DNA of 64,000 nt, taken from contig NZ_JWIC01000003.1 in assembly GCF_000814765.1 (NCBI RefSeq), forward strand, positions 7,501 to 71,500. Direction: 5' to 3'. This document shows, piece after piece, positions 21,495-30,495 of the stretch. Below the pieces are notes generated by a model. The model was not told the origin of the DNA. It was given only the letters and a program-made list of their open reading frames with translations, and ran no database searches. The stretch is from Pseudoalteromonas luteoviolacea. Its GTDB lineage: Bacteria; Pseudomonadota; Gammaproteobacteria; Enterobacterales; Alteromonadaceae. Within the stretch, counting starts at the first letter, position 1; the number at the start of each line of letters is the position of its first letter. A program made the position numbers and the translations under genes.

Positions 21495-21685
21495 CAGATA
21501 CTATAAAAAATAAAGATATTTTTAATTAATCATGTTTTTATTTTGCCATTAAATAAATCTTTTAGTCTTTATTTTTATATTGTTTGGATTGTTTATGTGT
21601 GTTGCTGCGTATGTTAGCTTAGATCATCTCATTTGCTGGATTGCCTAAATAGTTAATGATAGAGTCAGGCGCAATTTCAGCGCTA

Positions 21686-21700
21686 TCTGACCAGGTCAGA
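21686..21700. promoter_or_regulatory. Perfect inverted repeat before ldh start
   Basis: TCTGACC-A-GGTCAGA, a 15-bp perfect palindrome ending about nine bases before the ribosome binding site GGAGAA. It could be an operator in the leader or a short RNA hairpin. Its binder is not recognised. Confidence 0.5.
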
Positions 21701-21722
21701 CAAAAATCGGAGAATAATCAAA

Positions 21723-22763
21723 GTGGCTGTATTTAACCAAGTTGAATTTGATAACCATGAGCAAGTTGTGTTTTGCTCAGATAAAGAGTCGGGCTTAAAA
21801 GCGATTATCGCAGTCCATAGTACCAAACTAGGTCCAGCTGTAGGTGGTTGTCGTCTGTGGGACTATGCAGAAGACCAAGATGCAGTTTATGACGTATTAC
21901 GTTTATCAAAAGGTATGACTTATAAAAATGCCGTTGCACGTTTACCATTTGGTGGCGGTAAATCAGTAATCATTGGTGATGCAAAAACGGTTAAGTCTGA
22001 AGCACTTTTTAGAGCCTTTGGTAAGCACTTAGAAAGATTAGGTGGAAGCTATTACTCTGCTGAAGATGTTAATATCACAACCGGTGATGTAATGGTCATG
22101 CACAAAGAGACCAACTATGTATTAGGTCTTGAGGGAAAAAGTGGTAACCCGTCGCCATTTACTGCATTAGGTACATTTCTAGGTATTAAAGCAGCCTATC
22201 AACATAAGTTTGGTCACCAAGATTTATCTGGTATAAAAGTATCTGTTCAGGGTTTAGGTGCGGTTGCATACACTTTATGTAAGTATTTACATGAAGCGGG
22301 TGCAGAGTTATTTGTGACTGATATCAATGAAGAATCAGTGGCACGTGTTGTCAATGACTTTGGTGCAACAGCGGTCGCAATCGATGAAATCTATGACCTA
22401 GATGTTGATGTGTATGCACCTTGTGCACTGGGTGCGACAGTGAATGATGAAACGATCCCACGTATCAAAGCTTCAATCATCGCAGGTTGTGCAAACAATC
22501 AGCTAGCTGAACCTAGGCATGGCGACGTACTTCGTGAAAAAGGCGTGTTATACGCTCCGGATTACGTGATTAATGCTGGTGGTATCATCAACGTATATTA
22601 TGAAACAAAACCTGAAGGGTATGACGAAGCGCAATCTACTAAGCACGTTGAAGGTATTTACGATACGTTAGCTGAAATTTTTAAGCGCTCTGACGAAGAA
22701 CAAAAGTCAACGCACATCATTGCTGATGAGCTTGCACAAGAAATCATTGAAAACGGTCTTTGA
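21723..22763 (+). CDS. ldh: Leucine dehydrogenase (Glu/Leu/Phe/Val dehydrogenase family)
   Basis: A 346-residue NAD-dependent amino acid dehydrogenase that deaminates branched-chain amino acids to 2-oxo acids. N-terminal substrate domain: GPAVGGCRLWDY, the catalytic lysine in SKGMTYKNAVA, and PFGGGKSVII. C-terminal Rossmann domain: VSVQGLGAVAYTL (GxGxxA variant), then VYAPCALGATVN and AGCANNQL. It starts with GTG, with GGAGAA eight bases before it. Context with a LiuR-like site supports a catabolic role. A terminator follows. Confidence 0.93.
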   Translation: MAVFNQVEFDNHEQVVFCSDKESGLKAIIAVHSTKLGPAVGGCRLWDYAEDQDAVYDVLRLSKGMTYKNAVARLPFGGGKSVIIGDAKTVKSEALFRAFGKHLERLGGSYYSAEDVNITTGDVMVMHKETNYVLGLEGKSGNPSPFTALGTFLGIKAAYQHKFGHQDLSGIKVSVQGLGAVAYTLCKYLHEAGAELFVTDINEESVARVVNDFGATAVAIDEIYDLDVDVYAPCALGATVNDETIPRIKASIIAGCANNQLAEPRHGDVLREKGVLYAPDYVINAGGIINVYYETKPEGYDEAQSTKHVEGIYDTLAEIFKRSDEEQKSTHIIADELAQEIIENGL

Positions 22764-22787
22764 TAGAATCATATTAAGGCTATAATG

Positions 22788-22811
22788 AAGGGCGTATATC
22801 GCCCTTTTTTT
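22788..22811 (+). terminator. Terminator after leucine dehydrogenase
   Basis: Stem AAGGGC / GCCCTT with GTATATC loop and a run of T; it separates ldh from the CAT-like gene starting 12 bases later. Confidence 0.9.
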
Positions 22812-22822
22812 GTTGTTGTTCT

Positions 22823-23488
22823 ATGAAAGAAATAAATCTCTCCACTTGGGAACGTGCTGAGCACTTTAAATTTTATCAGCATTTTGAAGACCCAAATTTT
22901 AATGTCGTCACATCAATTGATACCCATTCTTTATATGCGGACTCTGCGGCGGTGGGTTTGCCATTTTCTGATTGTTATCTTTATTGTTTGAGTAGAACAC
23001 TTCAAGTGTGTGACTTTATGCGTTATCGCATCGTTGAGGGTAAGCCAGTAGAATTGAATGAAGTTGCAATCAGTAGTACATTTTTAGCCAGTGATAAAAC
23101 TTTCAGATTTATTTTATTAGATAACGCAGAATCAATTGATGAATTTGTTACAAAAAACAATACTAAAAAGCAAAAAGGTTTAACGCAGTCATTGTTGAAC
23201 GAAGATTTTTTGTCACAAAGTGGTGCTGTCGATCAAGTATATGTATCCATTTTACCTTGGTTTGAGGTATATGGTTTTAAGCATGCTCGGCACTCTGGGG
23301 ATAATTTAGGCATACCTAAAGTGATTTTTGGTAAATTTAATAAAGAAGAAAATAGATTATCTGTATCTATAGAGGTACACCATGGACTGCTTGATGGTTA
23401 TCATTTATCACTGTTTTTGAATGAGTTTTCTGTTCAGATCATTGCATTATGTGCGCATTTACAGCGTAAAAAAAGTTTTATTAGTTGA
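22823..23488 (+). CDS. CatA-like (chloramphenicol acetyltransferase fold) acyltransferase
   Basis: A 221-residue protein with the CAT trimer-family layout: N-terminal TWERAEHFKFYQHFEDP, central SILPWFEVYGFKHA (CAT has an IPWF-like motif) and the catalytic HHGLLDGYH near residue 190, where the first His is the general base and Asp is structural. Acetyl-CoA-dependent transfer is inferred; the acceptor is unknown and drug resistance should not be assumed, since such chromosomal homologues are widespread. No close partner gene. Confidence 0.85.
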   Translation: MKEINLSTWERAEHFKFYQHFEDPNFNVVTSIDTHSLYADSAAVGLPFSDCYLYCLSRTLQVCDFMRYRIVEGKPVELNEVAISSTFLASDKTFRFILLDNAESIDEFVTKNNTKKQKGLTQSLLNEDFLSQSGAVDQVYVSILPWFEVYGFKHARHSGDNLGIPKVIFGKFNKEENRLSVSIEVHHGLLDGYHLSLFLNEFSVQIIALCAHLQRKKSFIS

Positions 23489-23743
23489 TAATATTGTGTT
23501 ATATGCAATTCTTTTTTGCGTCATAAATACTCTAAAGCAATGAAATTTAAAGCCAATCTTGTATATTTAGATACATTAAGAAGCGATAGTTGGTTAATTT
23601 TTAACTGTAATAAATTGTTAATTAAGTTGCTTTGTGTATGAAAAGTAAGTGATTTAAGTTTTTTTTCTTTGTTTTGTTGTTAATGCAATGTTTTATTTCA
23701 ATTTATTAGTAGCACCGTCGCAAAATTAGTTTTGAACATGAAG

Positions 23744-23772
23744 TTGACATGGGCAAATGCATTTAGCATTAT
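23744..23772 (+). promoter_or_regulatory. Predicted sigma70 promoter of the TonB2-type operon
   Basis: TTGACA (-35, perfect) and CATTAT (-10) are 17 bp apart, about 95 bp before the first gene. The spacer holds AATGC-ATTTA-GCATT, an inverted repeat placed where a repressor would act; it does not look like a full Fur box. The rest of the 23489-23867 gap is A+T-rich and shows nothing else. Confidence 0.75.
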
Positions 23773-23867
23773 TGCACGGTTGATACTTCTAAAAAGGTAT
23801 CCGGGGTACTCTTCTCTAATAGAGTGCAAAAATTATAAAAGTAACATTACTTAATTGGTTGGGAACT

Positions 23868-24638
23868 ATGTCTGTTAAAATCAGAAAGAGTCTTGTAGCT
23901 TCAGCGTTATTTGGCGCAGCAGCATTTGCAAGCAGCAATGTGATGGCAGATCCTTTGAATGACATACAGAAAGTAGGTCAGCAAACTCAAAAGGCTGCTC
24001 AAAAGTCTCAAGAAAAAGTTGATAAAATTTACGGTCAGTCAATCGAAATGATTGCCGATTATCGCACGACTGTAGATGAAACAGAGCTTCTAAAAGTATA
24101 CAACGACCACGTTGCACGTTTGGTAGCGGACCAAAATGCAAATATTGAGTCTCTAGAGCGTCAGATCGCAACAGTTGATAAAACTAAGCAAGACGTTGTG
24201 CCTTTGATGTATCGCATGATTGATACACTCGAGCAATTCATCAAAGCGGACGTCCCGTTTGATACAGAAAAGCGTTTAGAGCGTGTTGAAAGACTTCGCG
24301 AAACACTTTCTAACGCAAAAGTAACCACTTCAGAGAAATACCGTCAGGTGCTTGAAGCATACACAGTTGAAACTGCGTATGGTACTGCAATGACTGCATC
24401 TCAAGGTTCACTGGAAATCAACGGTAAAAATATCAACGTTGACTTCGCACGTTTAGGTCGTATTGCATACGTTGCTCAATCATTCGATCAAAAGAATGCA
24501 TGGGTTTGGGACAACACTGCAAAGCAGTGGCAAGCGCTAGGTGAAGAGTACCTAAAGCCTGTTAAAGACATGATCCGTATCGCACGTGGTCAGGCTGCCC
24601 CTGAACTAGTTAAACTTCCTATTTTTGGCGCGGAGTAA
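23868..24638 (+). CDS. DUF3450 periplasmic coiled-coil protein of TonB2-type system
   Basis: A 256-residue exported protein, first in a six-gene operon. Residues 1-27 form a signal peptide ending SNVMA. A long charged helical region (about 30-165) rich in Gln, Lys and Glu looks like coiled coil, and a small C-terminal domain (QGSLEINGKNINVDFARLGR) follows, as in DUF3450 proteins. Its family nearly always precedes a TtpC-type ExbB homologue, so a periplasmic role in TonB energy transduction is likely. ATG 23868 is preferred over TTG 23859; GGGA lies five bases upstream. Seven bases separate it from ttpC. Confidence 0.88.
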   Translation: MSVKIRKSLVASALFGAAAFASSNVMADPLNDIQKVGQQTQKAAQKSQEKVDKIYGQSIEMIADYRTTVDETELLKVYNDHVARLVADQNANIESLERQIATVDKTKQDVVPLMYRMIDTLEQFIKADVPFDTEKRLERVERLRETLSNAKVTTSEKYRQVLEAYTVETAYGTAMTASQGSLEINGKNINVDFARLGRIAYVAQSFDQKNAWVWDNTAKQWQALGEEYLKPVKDMIRIARGQAAPELVKLPIFGAE

Positions 24639-24644
24639 TAAAAC

Positions 24645-26009
24645 ATGAAGAAACTATTTAAAGGTTTTGCAGTTGCTGCAGCATTAACAGTTTCTGCTGG
24701 TGCCGCGTTGAATGCACATGCAAACACGGAAGCACTAGATAAGATCCTTGAGCAAGTTAAACAGAACCGTATTTCTGAAGGTAAAATTAACAAAGCTCGT
24801 GAGCAAGAGTTCTTGTCTGAGCGCGCTGACAAGCAAGCTCTTCTTAACAAAGCTAAGCGTGACCTAGCTGCTGAAAAAGCACGTGGCGAGCGTCTTAACA
24901 AACAATTCAAGCAAAACGAAGTTACACTTGCTGAGAAAGAAACTGAGCTAGTAAACGCACAGGGTACTCTTGGTGAGATGTTCGGTGTTGTACGTCGTTC
25001 AGCAGCAGATGCTATCGGTTCAATCGAAGCGTCAATCGTAAGTGCTGAAAAGCCAGGACGTGCTGAAGTACTTCGTTCTCTAGCAGCAGCTAAAGAACTA
25101 CCAACTACACGTGAACTAGAAGAGCTTTGGATTGCATTCCAAACTGAAATGACTGAATCTGCAAAGACATCTACTTTCGAAGCTGAAGTAGCTGAGCTAA
25201 GCGGTGACATCAATGTTAAGCCAGTTACTCGTATCGGTAACTTCAACCTAATTACTCAAGATGGTTATGTTGTATACGACGCAGAGAACAAAGCGATTGT
25301 TCCTCTAGGTAAGCAGCCTGCTTCTAACGTTGTTGCGACTATCGGCGATCTTCTTAATACACCAGCAACTGGTTACGTACCTTTCGTAGTTGATCCAACT
25401 CGTGGTGCTATCCTTCGCCTAAACACGCAAAAAGCGAGTGTTGAAGAGCGTTGGCACCAAGGTGACACAGTAGGTTACATCATCACTGCATTACTAGCAC
25501 TAGGTGCGCTTATTGCATTGGTTCGTTTTGTTGACCTAATGCTTGTTGGTGCGAAGATCAAATCTCAAATCAAGAACGCTAACAACCCAAGTGACAACAA
25601 CCCACTTGGTCGTATCTTGAAAGTGTACCACGATAATAAGAACCAAGACGTTGAGAACCTTGAGCTTAAACTTGACGAAGCAATTCTACGTGAAACGCCT
25701 CGCATTGAAGCTGGTATCAACATCATCAAGATCCTTGCAGCTATCGCACCACTACTTGGTCTACTAGGTACGGTTGTTGGTATGATCTTGACGTTCGAAT
25801 CAATCACTCTATTCGGTACTGGTGATCCGAAGATCATGGCAGGTAACATCTCTCTAGCACTTGTTACTACAGCACTTGGTCTAATTGCTGCGCTACCATT
25901 AATCCTACTTCACGCTATTGTGGCTGGTCGTAGTAAATCAATCCTACACATTCTTGACGAGCAAAGCGCGGGTATCGTTGCTGCGCACGCGGAGAAGGAG
26001 AAAGCATAA
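24645..26009 (+). CDS. ttpC: TtpC-like MotA/TolQ/ExbB proton-channel protein
   Basis: A 454-residue large ExbB relative. A signal peptide (to NAHA, about 27) leads to a periplasmic coiled-coil part (about 28-120, many Lys/Glu heptads) and a globular segment. Membrane helices follow at about 278-300 (VGYIITALLALGALIALVRF), 365-388 and 400-425, with the ExbB/TolQ signature APLLGLLGTVVGMILTFE. In Vibrio TtpC is required with ExbB2-ExbD2-TonB2 for iron-siderophore uptake. Codon use is strongly biased, suggesting high expression. Its TAA overlaps the next ATG (TAATG). Confidence 0.92.
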   Translation: MKKLFKGFAVAAALTVSAGAALNAHANTEALDKILEQVKQNRISEGKINKAREQEFLSERADKQALLNKAKRDLAAEKARGERLNKQFKQNEVTLAEKETELVNAQGTLGEMFGVVRRSAADAIGSIEASIVSAEKPGRAEVLRSLAAAKELPTTRELEELWIAFQTEMTESAKTSTFEAEVAELSGDINVKPVTRIGNFNLITQDGYVVYDAENKAIVPLGKQPASNVVATIGDLLNTPATGYVPFVVDPTRGAILRLNTQKASVEERWHQGDTVGYIITALLALGALIALVRFVDLMLVGAKIKSQIKNANNPSDNNPLGRILKVYHDNKNQDVENLELKLDEAILRETPRIEAGINIIKILAAIAPLLGLLGTVVGMILTFESITLFGTGDPKIMAGNISLALVTTALGLIAALPLILLHAIVAGRSKSILHILDEQSAGIVAAHAEKEKA

Positions 26010-26533
26010 TGCTAGTCCTGGTGGAGACGTGGGAATCTATCAGGGATTTTGTTGCTACAGGCGGCGACGTACTTTTCGTTGTCGCAATGGCACTCTTTCT
26101 TATGTGGGTATTAATGATTGAGCGCTATTGGTTCCTATTAGTTGAGTTCCCTAGAATGCATAAGGGGATTGTAGCTAGATGGGATGCCCGCCAAGATACT
26201 ACATCTTGGTACGCACACAGAATCCGTGAAGCATGGGTTTCTGAAGCGTCTGAAAAATTAGATGAGCGTATGTTGATTATCAAGACATTGGTTGCAATGT
26301 GTCCATTAATCGGTCTACTAGGTACAGTAACAGGTATGATTTCAGTATTTGAAACCATGGCTACTCAAGGTACCGGTAACCCGCGTTTGATGGCGTCAGG
26401 TATTTCAATGGCAACGATACCAACAATGGCTGGAATGGTTGCGGCACTATCAGGTGTATTCTTTAGCACTCGTCTTGAAGCGAGAGCAAAAATGGCTAAA
26501 GAAAAACTTATCGATAGTTTGCCACATCACTAG
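26009..26533 (+). CDS. exbB2: ExbB2-like proton channel subunit
   Basis: A 174-residue three-helix protein of the short ExbB type. TM1 is VLFVVAMALFLMWVLMIERYWFL; the signature CPLIGLLGTVTGMISVFETM lies at about 95-114, followed by TM3 ISMATIPTMAGMVAALSGVFF. With ExbD it forms the proton channel that energises TonB. It overlaps ttpC by one base and is followed by exbD after 14 bp with an AGAGAGA-type ribosome binding site. Confidence 0.93.
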   Translation: MLVLVETWESIRDFVATGGDVLFVVAMALFLMWVLMIERYWFLLVEFPRMHKGIVARWDARQDTTSWYAHRIREAWVSEASEKLDERMLIIKTLVAMCPLIGLLGTVTGMISVFETMATQGTGNPRLMASGISMATIPTMAGMVAALSGVFFSTRLEARAKMAKEKLIDSLPHH

Positions 26534-26547
26534 AGAGAGATATAAAT

Positions 26548-26952
26548 ATGGCACGTAAACAGCGTTTTCGTGAAGAAGAAGAAGCAGCAGTAGATATGAC
26601 GCCGATGCTTGACATCGTATTCATCATGTTGATCTTCTTCATCGTAACTACCTCTTTTGTTAAAGAGGCAGGCATTGAAGTTAAAAAGCCAAAAGCTGCA
26701 CAGGCTCAAACTAAGAAAAATGCAAACATCTTTATCGCTATCCGTGAAAACGGTGAGATTTGGATGGACAAGCGTCAAGTTGATGTTGAGCGTGTAAGCG
26801 CTAACCTTGAGAATCTTTTAGCTGAACAACAAACTGAAACTGTCATTATCCAAGCGGATAAAGGCGCTAAACACGGTGTTGTTGTGAAGGTAATGGACCA
26901 AATCAAGGCAACTGATGACGGACTGAAGATTTCAATAGCTGGAGCTAAGTAA
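26548..26952 (+). CDS. exbD2: ExbD2-like proton channel subunit
   Basis: A 134-residue protein with one N-terminal membrane helix carrying the essential aspartate: [20 protein letters not shown], in which the second Asp is the proton-binding residue of the ExbD/TolR family. The rest is the periplasmic domain ([18 protein letters not shown]). Its stop overlaps the tonB start by one base (TAATG), indicating translational coupling. Confidence 0.94.
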   Translation: MARKQRFREEEEAAVDMTPMLDIVFIMLIFFIVTTSFVKEAGIEVKKPKAAQAQTKKNANIFIAIRENGEIWMDKRQVDVERVSANLENLLAEQQTETVIIQADKGAKHGVVVKVMDQIKATDDGLKISIAGAK

Positions 26953-27566
26953 TGATTCGATTTCTGTTTTCACTTCTAGCAGGTGGGGCAGTAACTTTCG
27001 GCTTATTCTTCTTCATGTCTTACCTTATCTCCGGTGGAGCTGAAAGGGCAGACAATCAGAAAGAAGAGATCATAGTCGAGATTATGTCGAATCCGCCTGA
27101 ATCAGACGTGCAGGAGAGGAAGCGTGTACCGCCTCCACCTCCTCCACCGCCAAAGCAGCCGCCTAAGCCGCAGCCGCCACAGCCAGAGACATCAAACCCT
27201 GCTGCTGGTGCAATCGGTTTTAACATGCCTAGCATCAGTATTGGTGGTACGGCAGGTGGTCTAAGTGGCCCGGGTGATTTCGGTCGTGATGGTGATGCAA
27301 CACCTATCGTTCGTATTGAACCTAAATACCCACCGCAAGCAGCGCGTGATGGTAAAGAAGGCTGGGTACAGCTTGAATTTACAATCAATGAGCTAGGTGG
27401 TGTAGAAGATATTAAAGTTATCGCAGCTGAACCAAAGCGTATTTTCAACCGTGAAGCGCAACGTGCACTTCGTAAGTGGAAGTACAGACCAAAGATTGTT
27501 GATGGTAAACCAGAAAAGCAATATGGCATCCAGGTTCAACTTGATTTCAACCTTAACCAGGACTAA
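26952..27566 (+). CDS. tonB2: TonB2-like energy transducer
   Basis: A 204-residue TonB. The N-terminal membrane helix is about 1-28 ([20 protein letters not shown]), the periplasmic linker is proline-rich ([16 protein letters not shown]), and the C-terminal TonB domain ([20 protein letters not shown] to QVQLDFNL) ends with the conserved [14 protein letters not shown] motif. It passes the proton-motive force to outer-membrane TonB-dependent receptors. It belongs to the short TonB2 class. Ten bases separate it from the TPR gene. Confidence 0.95.
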   Translation: MIRFLFSLLAGGAVTFGLFFFMSYLISGGAERADNQKEEIIVEIMSNPPESDVQERKRVPPPPPPPPKQPPKPQPPQPETSNPAAGAIGFNMPSISIGGTAGGLSGPGDFGRDGDATPIVRIEPKYPPQAARDGKEGWVQLEFTINELGGVEDIKVIAAEPKRIFNREAQRALRKWKYRPKIVDGKPEKQYGIQVQLDFNLNQD

Positions 27567-27576
27567 GGAGTAAGAT

Positions 27577-28839
27577 ATGAAGCAGATGTCAAAAGCAACA
27601 GCTCTTGCTCTGATGATGTCGCTAGCTGGCGGTGCTTTAAGCACCGCAGCATTTGCAGCACCAGATCCAGCAAAGATCGAAGAGCGCAAAAATGCGAAGA
27701 CAAAAGTCATGGGTGAGCGTGTTGGTAAAAAGGTTATTAAAGCATTTGACCTTTACAACGAAGATAAAGTGGATGAAGCCATCACTTTACTTCTTGAAAT
27801 CGATGCATCTGATGATTTTGATAAAGCCACGGTTAATCGTTACTTAGGTAACCTTTATGCTCAAAAAGAAGAGTATAAGACGGCTATCAAGTATATTCGT
27901 CAAGCAGTAGCGCCTGATGTGCTTAACTTTAAAGATCACGCAGATCTATTGAAGTTACTTGGTGACCTATTAATAGGTACTGAGCAATATGAAGGTGCTA
28001 AAAAAGCTTATTATGACTGGATGGACTTTACCGGCGAACAAGACGCTAAAGTTTACGGTCGTATTGCACAAGCAAACTATGAGCTTAAAAAGTTTGCAGA
28101 TGTAATTGAGCCAGCTGATCAAGCGATTGCCCTAAATACTGAAGAACCTAACAAGTCATACTACATGCTGAAAATTGGTTCATATTTTGAACTAAAACAG
28201 TATAAGAATGCAGTTAGTGTTGCTGAAACACTTGTTAAAATCTTCCCTGAAGATAAGCAAGTTTGGACTCAGCTAGGTTCATTCTATATGCAAACAGAGC
28301 AGTACCGTAAAGGTCAAACTGTGATGGAAATTGCATATGAAAAAGGCTATTTCGAAAAAGAGAACCACTACAAGATTCTTGGTAGTTACTATTCTTTGAA
28401 TGAGATCCCTTACAAAGCAGCTATTACCTTTGAAAAGGCGATCAAAAACAAACACATTGAGCGCACTAGGCAAAATGTGACTGCGGTAGCAAGTTACTTC
28501 CACCAAGCGAAGAACATTGATAAAGCAGCGAAGTACTATGAAGAAGCAGCTAAGTTTGAAAACGATCCAGAGTTGTATAGAAAGGCGGGTAGCTTATTGC
28601 TACAAGACCTTCAATACGCAGCTGCGGTTGTTCGCTTAAACAAAGCGCTTGAGCTGGGCTCTAAGAAAAAGGGTACAATCTACTCTGACTTAGCAGAAGC
28701 TTATCTGTATCAAGAAAAGTACAAGCAAGCATATCGTGCGATTATTAAGGCTCAAGAAGATCCTAAGACTCGTAGATTTGCTCGCAGCTGGGCGTCTTTC
28801 ATCAAAGAAAAAGCACAGCGTAAAGGCATCAGTCTTTAA
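27577..28839 (+). CDS. Periplasmic TPR protein of TonB2-type operon
   Basis: A 420-residue exported protein: signal peptide about 1-27 (ending TAAFA), then tetratricopeptide repeats through most of the length, e.g. ATVNRYLGNLYAQKEEYKTA, AKVYGRIAQANYELKKFADV and IYSDLAEAYLYQEKYKQAY. Such a TPR gene commonly ends this operon in Alteromonadales and Vibrio and probably scaffolds the complex. The ribosome binding site is AAGGAG, and a strong terminator closes the operon. Confidence 0.92.
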   Translation: MKQMSKATALALMMSLAGGALSTAAFAAPDPAKIEERKNAKTKVMGERVGKKVIKAFDLYNEDKVDEAITLLLEIDASDDFDKATVNRYLGNLYAQKEEYKTAIKYIRQAVAPDVLNFKDHADLLKLLGDLLIGTEQYEGAKKAYYDWMDFTGEQDAKVYGRIAQANYELKKFADVIEPADQAIALNTEEPNKSYYMLKIGSYFELKQYKNAVSVAETLVKIFPEDKQVWTQLGSFYMQTEQYRKGQTVMEIAYEKGYFEKENHYKILGSYYSLNEIPYKAAITFEKAIKNKHIERTRQNVTAVASYFHQAKNIDKAAKYYEEAAKFENDPELYRKAGSLLLQDLQYAAAVVRLNKALELGSKKKGTIYSDLAEAYLYQEKYKQAYRAIIKAQEDPKTRRFARSWASFIKEKAQRKGISL

Positions 28840-28842
28840 TTT

Positions 28843-28866
28843 AAAAGCCCCGAAAGGGGCTTTTTT
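28843..28866 (+). terminator. Terminator of the TonB2-type operon
   Basis: Stem AAAGCCCC / GGGGCTTT, GAAA tetraloop and six T, four bases after the last stop codon. Confidence 0.95.
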
Positions 28867-29079
28867 ATTGCTCCCTCCAAAGTTTGATTCAAAACATGTT
28901 TATTTTGATAGATTTGCGTACACTTGCAGGCTAGATTTACACGTATTCTAAGTTGATGAGCGATACGTCAAGGCGCTGACTCGTTTCTTTATCTTAAACA
29001 AGGCATTGATGGTTGTTGTGATCCAGATGAACAACGGATTACCAATTAATTTAGAAAAAATGATATGTATGGAGATATT

Positions 29080-30099
29080 ATGTTGAGGCTTAGTGGCATG
29101 ATAGCTGTACTATCAAGTGCACTATTATTAGGCGCTTGTGGTGAGCCGGACAAACAGATTAATTTGAAACAATTTGTGGAGCGAACCCACTCACTCAATT
29201 GGTTTATGTTGGACAGTACTAACGCCAGTATTGAGCAGGTCTTACCTTATGATGAGTTATATTTAGCCCAACGAAATACGTTATTGAACTCACTTGACAA
29301 GGCACAGCTCACACTCAATGATCAAAATACCCTGACTTATTTGACAATCCAACAGCGTTATCCAGAGCGATATTTAGGCTGGCCGATGCAGTCTAACATC
29401 GTAGAGAAGGCTTTAGAGCATTTTACCCCTCAACAAGTTGATGCGTGGCTTAAGCGAACTCAAACTAGGTTGGTAAGTGCAAGAGAAAGCAACATACTTC
29501 TTTCCAGAATTGAAAGGGCGCAGTTGCTCACCTATCTCAGTACGACTAAACACCAAAGCAATGAGAAAGAAGCACTTACGGTGTTTCTGCAGCAATATAA
29601 AACCCGTTCAGGGATCGGTTTATCTCAACTTCCCAACGGGTCCGAGTGGTATCAAAGTAAATTAAATTATTATACGGGTGATGTAAATTCACCTTATGAA
29701 TTGGCTAGTGTACTAAGCACTGTGATAGAAGATGCGCCGAAAGACATCACAGCCAATAAACAGCTTCTTGCTTCGACTGTGCTGCCTACTGCACTTGCGT
29801 TACTAGATGTTGGTTGTGAGCACGCTAAGGGGCTTAATTGGCGTGATCATTTTATCGATATTCGAACAACAATCGGACAGTGTAAGGGGCAGACTGATAG
29901 AAATGTATTGCATGTTGTTGCTTTGATAGCAGAGGTTGATTTAGGTGTACATGCATTTTCTTGGTCTCAGCAGCAAGCAATGCATAGGTTACAAACAAGA
30001 TTAAACCTGAATGAAGCGCAAGCCTATGCGTTACTGAAAAGTATCGTATTTTATCCCGCTACAATTCTTGCGTTTTTAGATCAACTTAAGCATTTATAG
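29080..30099 (+). CDS. Lipoprotein of unknown function
   Basis: A 339-residue predicted lipoprotein: a short positively charged start, hydrophobic stretch and the lipobox LLLGACG with Cys near residue 21, followed by Gly-Glu, so outer-membrane sorting is possible. The remainder is mainly helical with no motif I recognise. ATG 29080 is chosen because GGAGA lies just upstream; an earlier ATG at 29065 is less well placed. The 3' end overlaps the convergent TraR/DksA-like gene by 14 bp. Confidence 0.75.
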   Translation: MLRLSGMIAVLSSALLLGACGEPDKQINLKQFVERTHSLNWFMLDSTNASIEQVLPYDELYLAQRNTLLNSLDKAQLTLNDQNTLTYLTIQQRYPERYLGWPMQSNIVEKALEHFTPQQVDAWLKRTQTRLVSARESNILLSRIERAQLLTYLSTTKHQSNEKEALTVFLQQYKTRSGIGLSQLPNGSEWYQSKLNYYTGDVNSPYELASVLSTVIEDAPKDITANKQLLASTVLPTALALLDVGCEHAKGLNWRDHFIDIRTTIGQCKGQTDRNVLHVVALIAEVDLGVHAFSWSQQQAMHRLQTRLNLNEAQAYALLKSIVFYPATILAFLDQLKHL

Positions 30100-30451
30100 G
30101 TACTTTGTTTGGATAACATTGAGCGCACCTTTGTGTCGCAGGGTCTTGCTCTAACAGTTCATCTTCAATTTCCCTTTCACAGTCGCAGCAAAATCCAAAT
30201 TGGCCGATATCAATTTGGCATAATGCTGCTTCAATCTGCACCAGCCTTTGATAACTGGGAAATTGGCTTGGGCATATTTTTTCATTAATGCTATCAATCC
30301 AGTCTGAAGGAGAGGTACTTTCTAATTCCTTCGCAAGCTCTAAAATGACTGGGTTCGTATTTGTTCTTAAATCTTGGACAAAGCTTGCTCGCGTTTGAAC
30401 AAGCTCTTCTCTCAATTTTACTTGGCATTGCTTTAGTAGATTTTCATTCAT
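30086..30451 (-). CDS. TraR/DksA-type zinc-finger protein
   Basis: A 121-residue protein with an N-terminal coiled-coil part and a C-terminal four-cysteine zinc finger, FCCDCEREIEDELLEQDPATQRCAQC, in the arrangement of TraR/DksA proteins that bind RNA polymerase in the secondary channel. It is shorter than DksA (151) and its coiled-coil tip lacks a clear DxxDxA motif, so it may not copy DksA function. It starts 45 bp after the stop of dusC, in the same direction, and its 3' end overlaps the lipoprotein gene. Confidence 0.8.
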   Translation of the reverse strand: MNENLLKQCQVKLREELVQTRASFVQDLRTNTNPVILELAKELESTSPSDWIDSINEKICPSQFPSYQRLVQIEAALCQIDIGQFGFCCDCEREIEDELLEQDPATQRCAQCYPNKVPINA

Positions 30452-30495
30452 GGGCAGGTTCTCCTCTGAATGCCCATTATCTATTGCAGAGTCAA

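Noticed and set aside
22823..23488. Chloramphenicol resistance gene
   Set aside because: Fold and active site fit, but chromosomal context and absence of mobile flanks do not support a resistance call.
27056..27529. 157-codon minus-strand frame opposite tonB
   Set aside because: Shadow of the proline-rich tonB gene; glycine-rich low complexity and no start signal.
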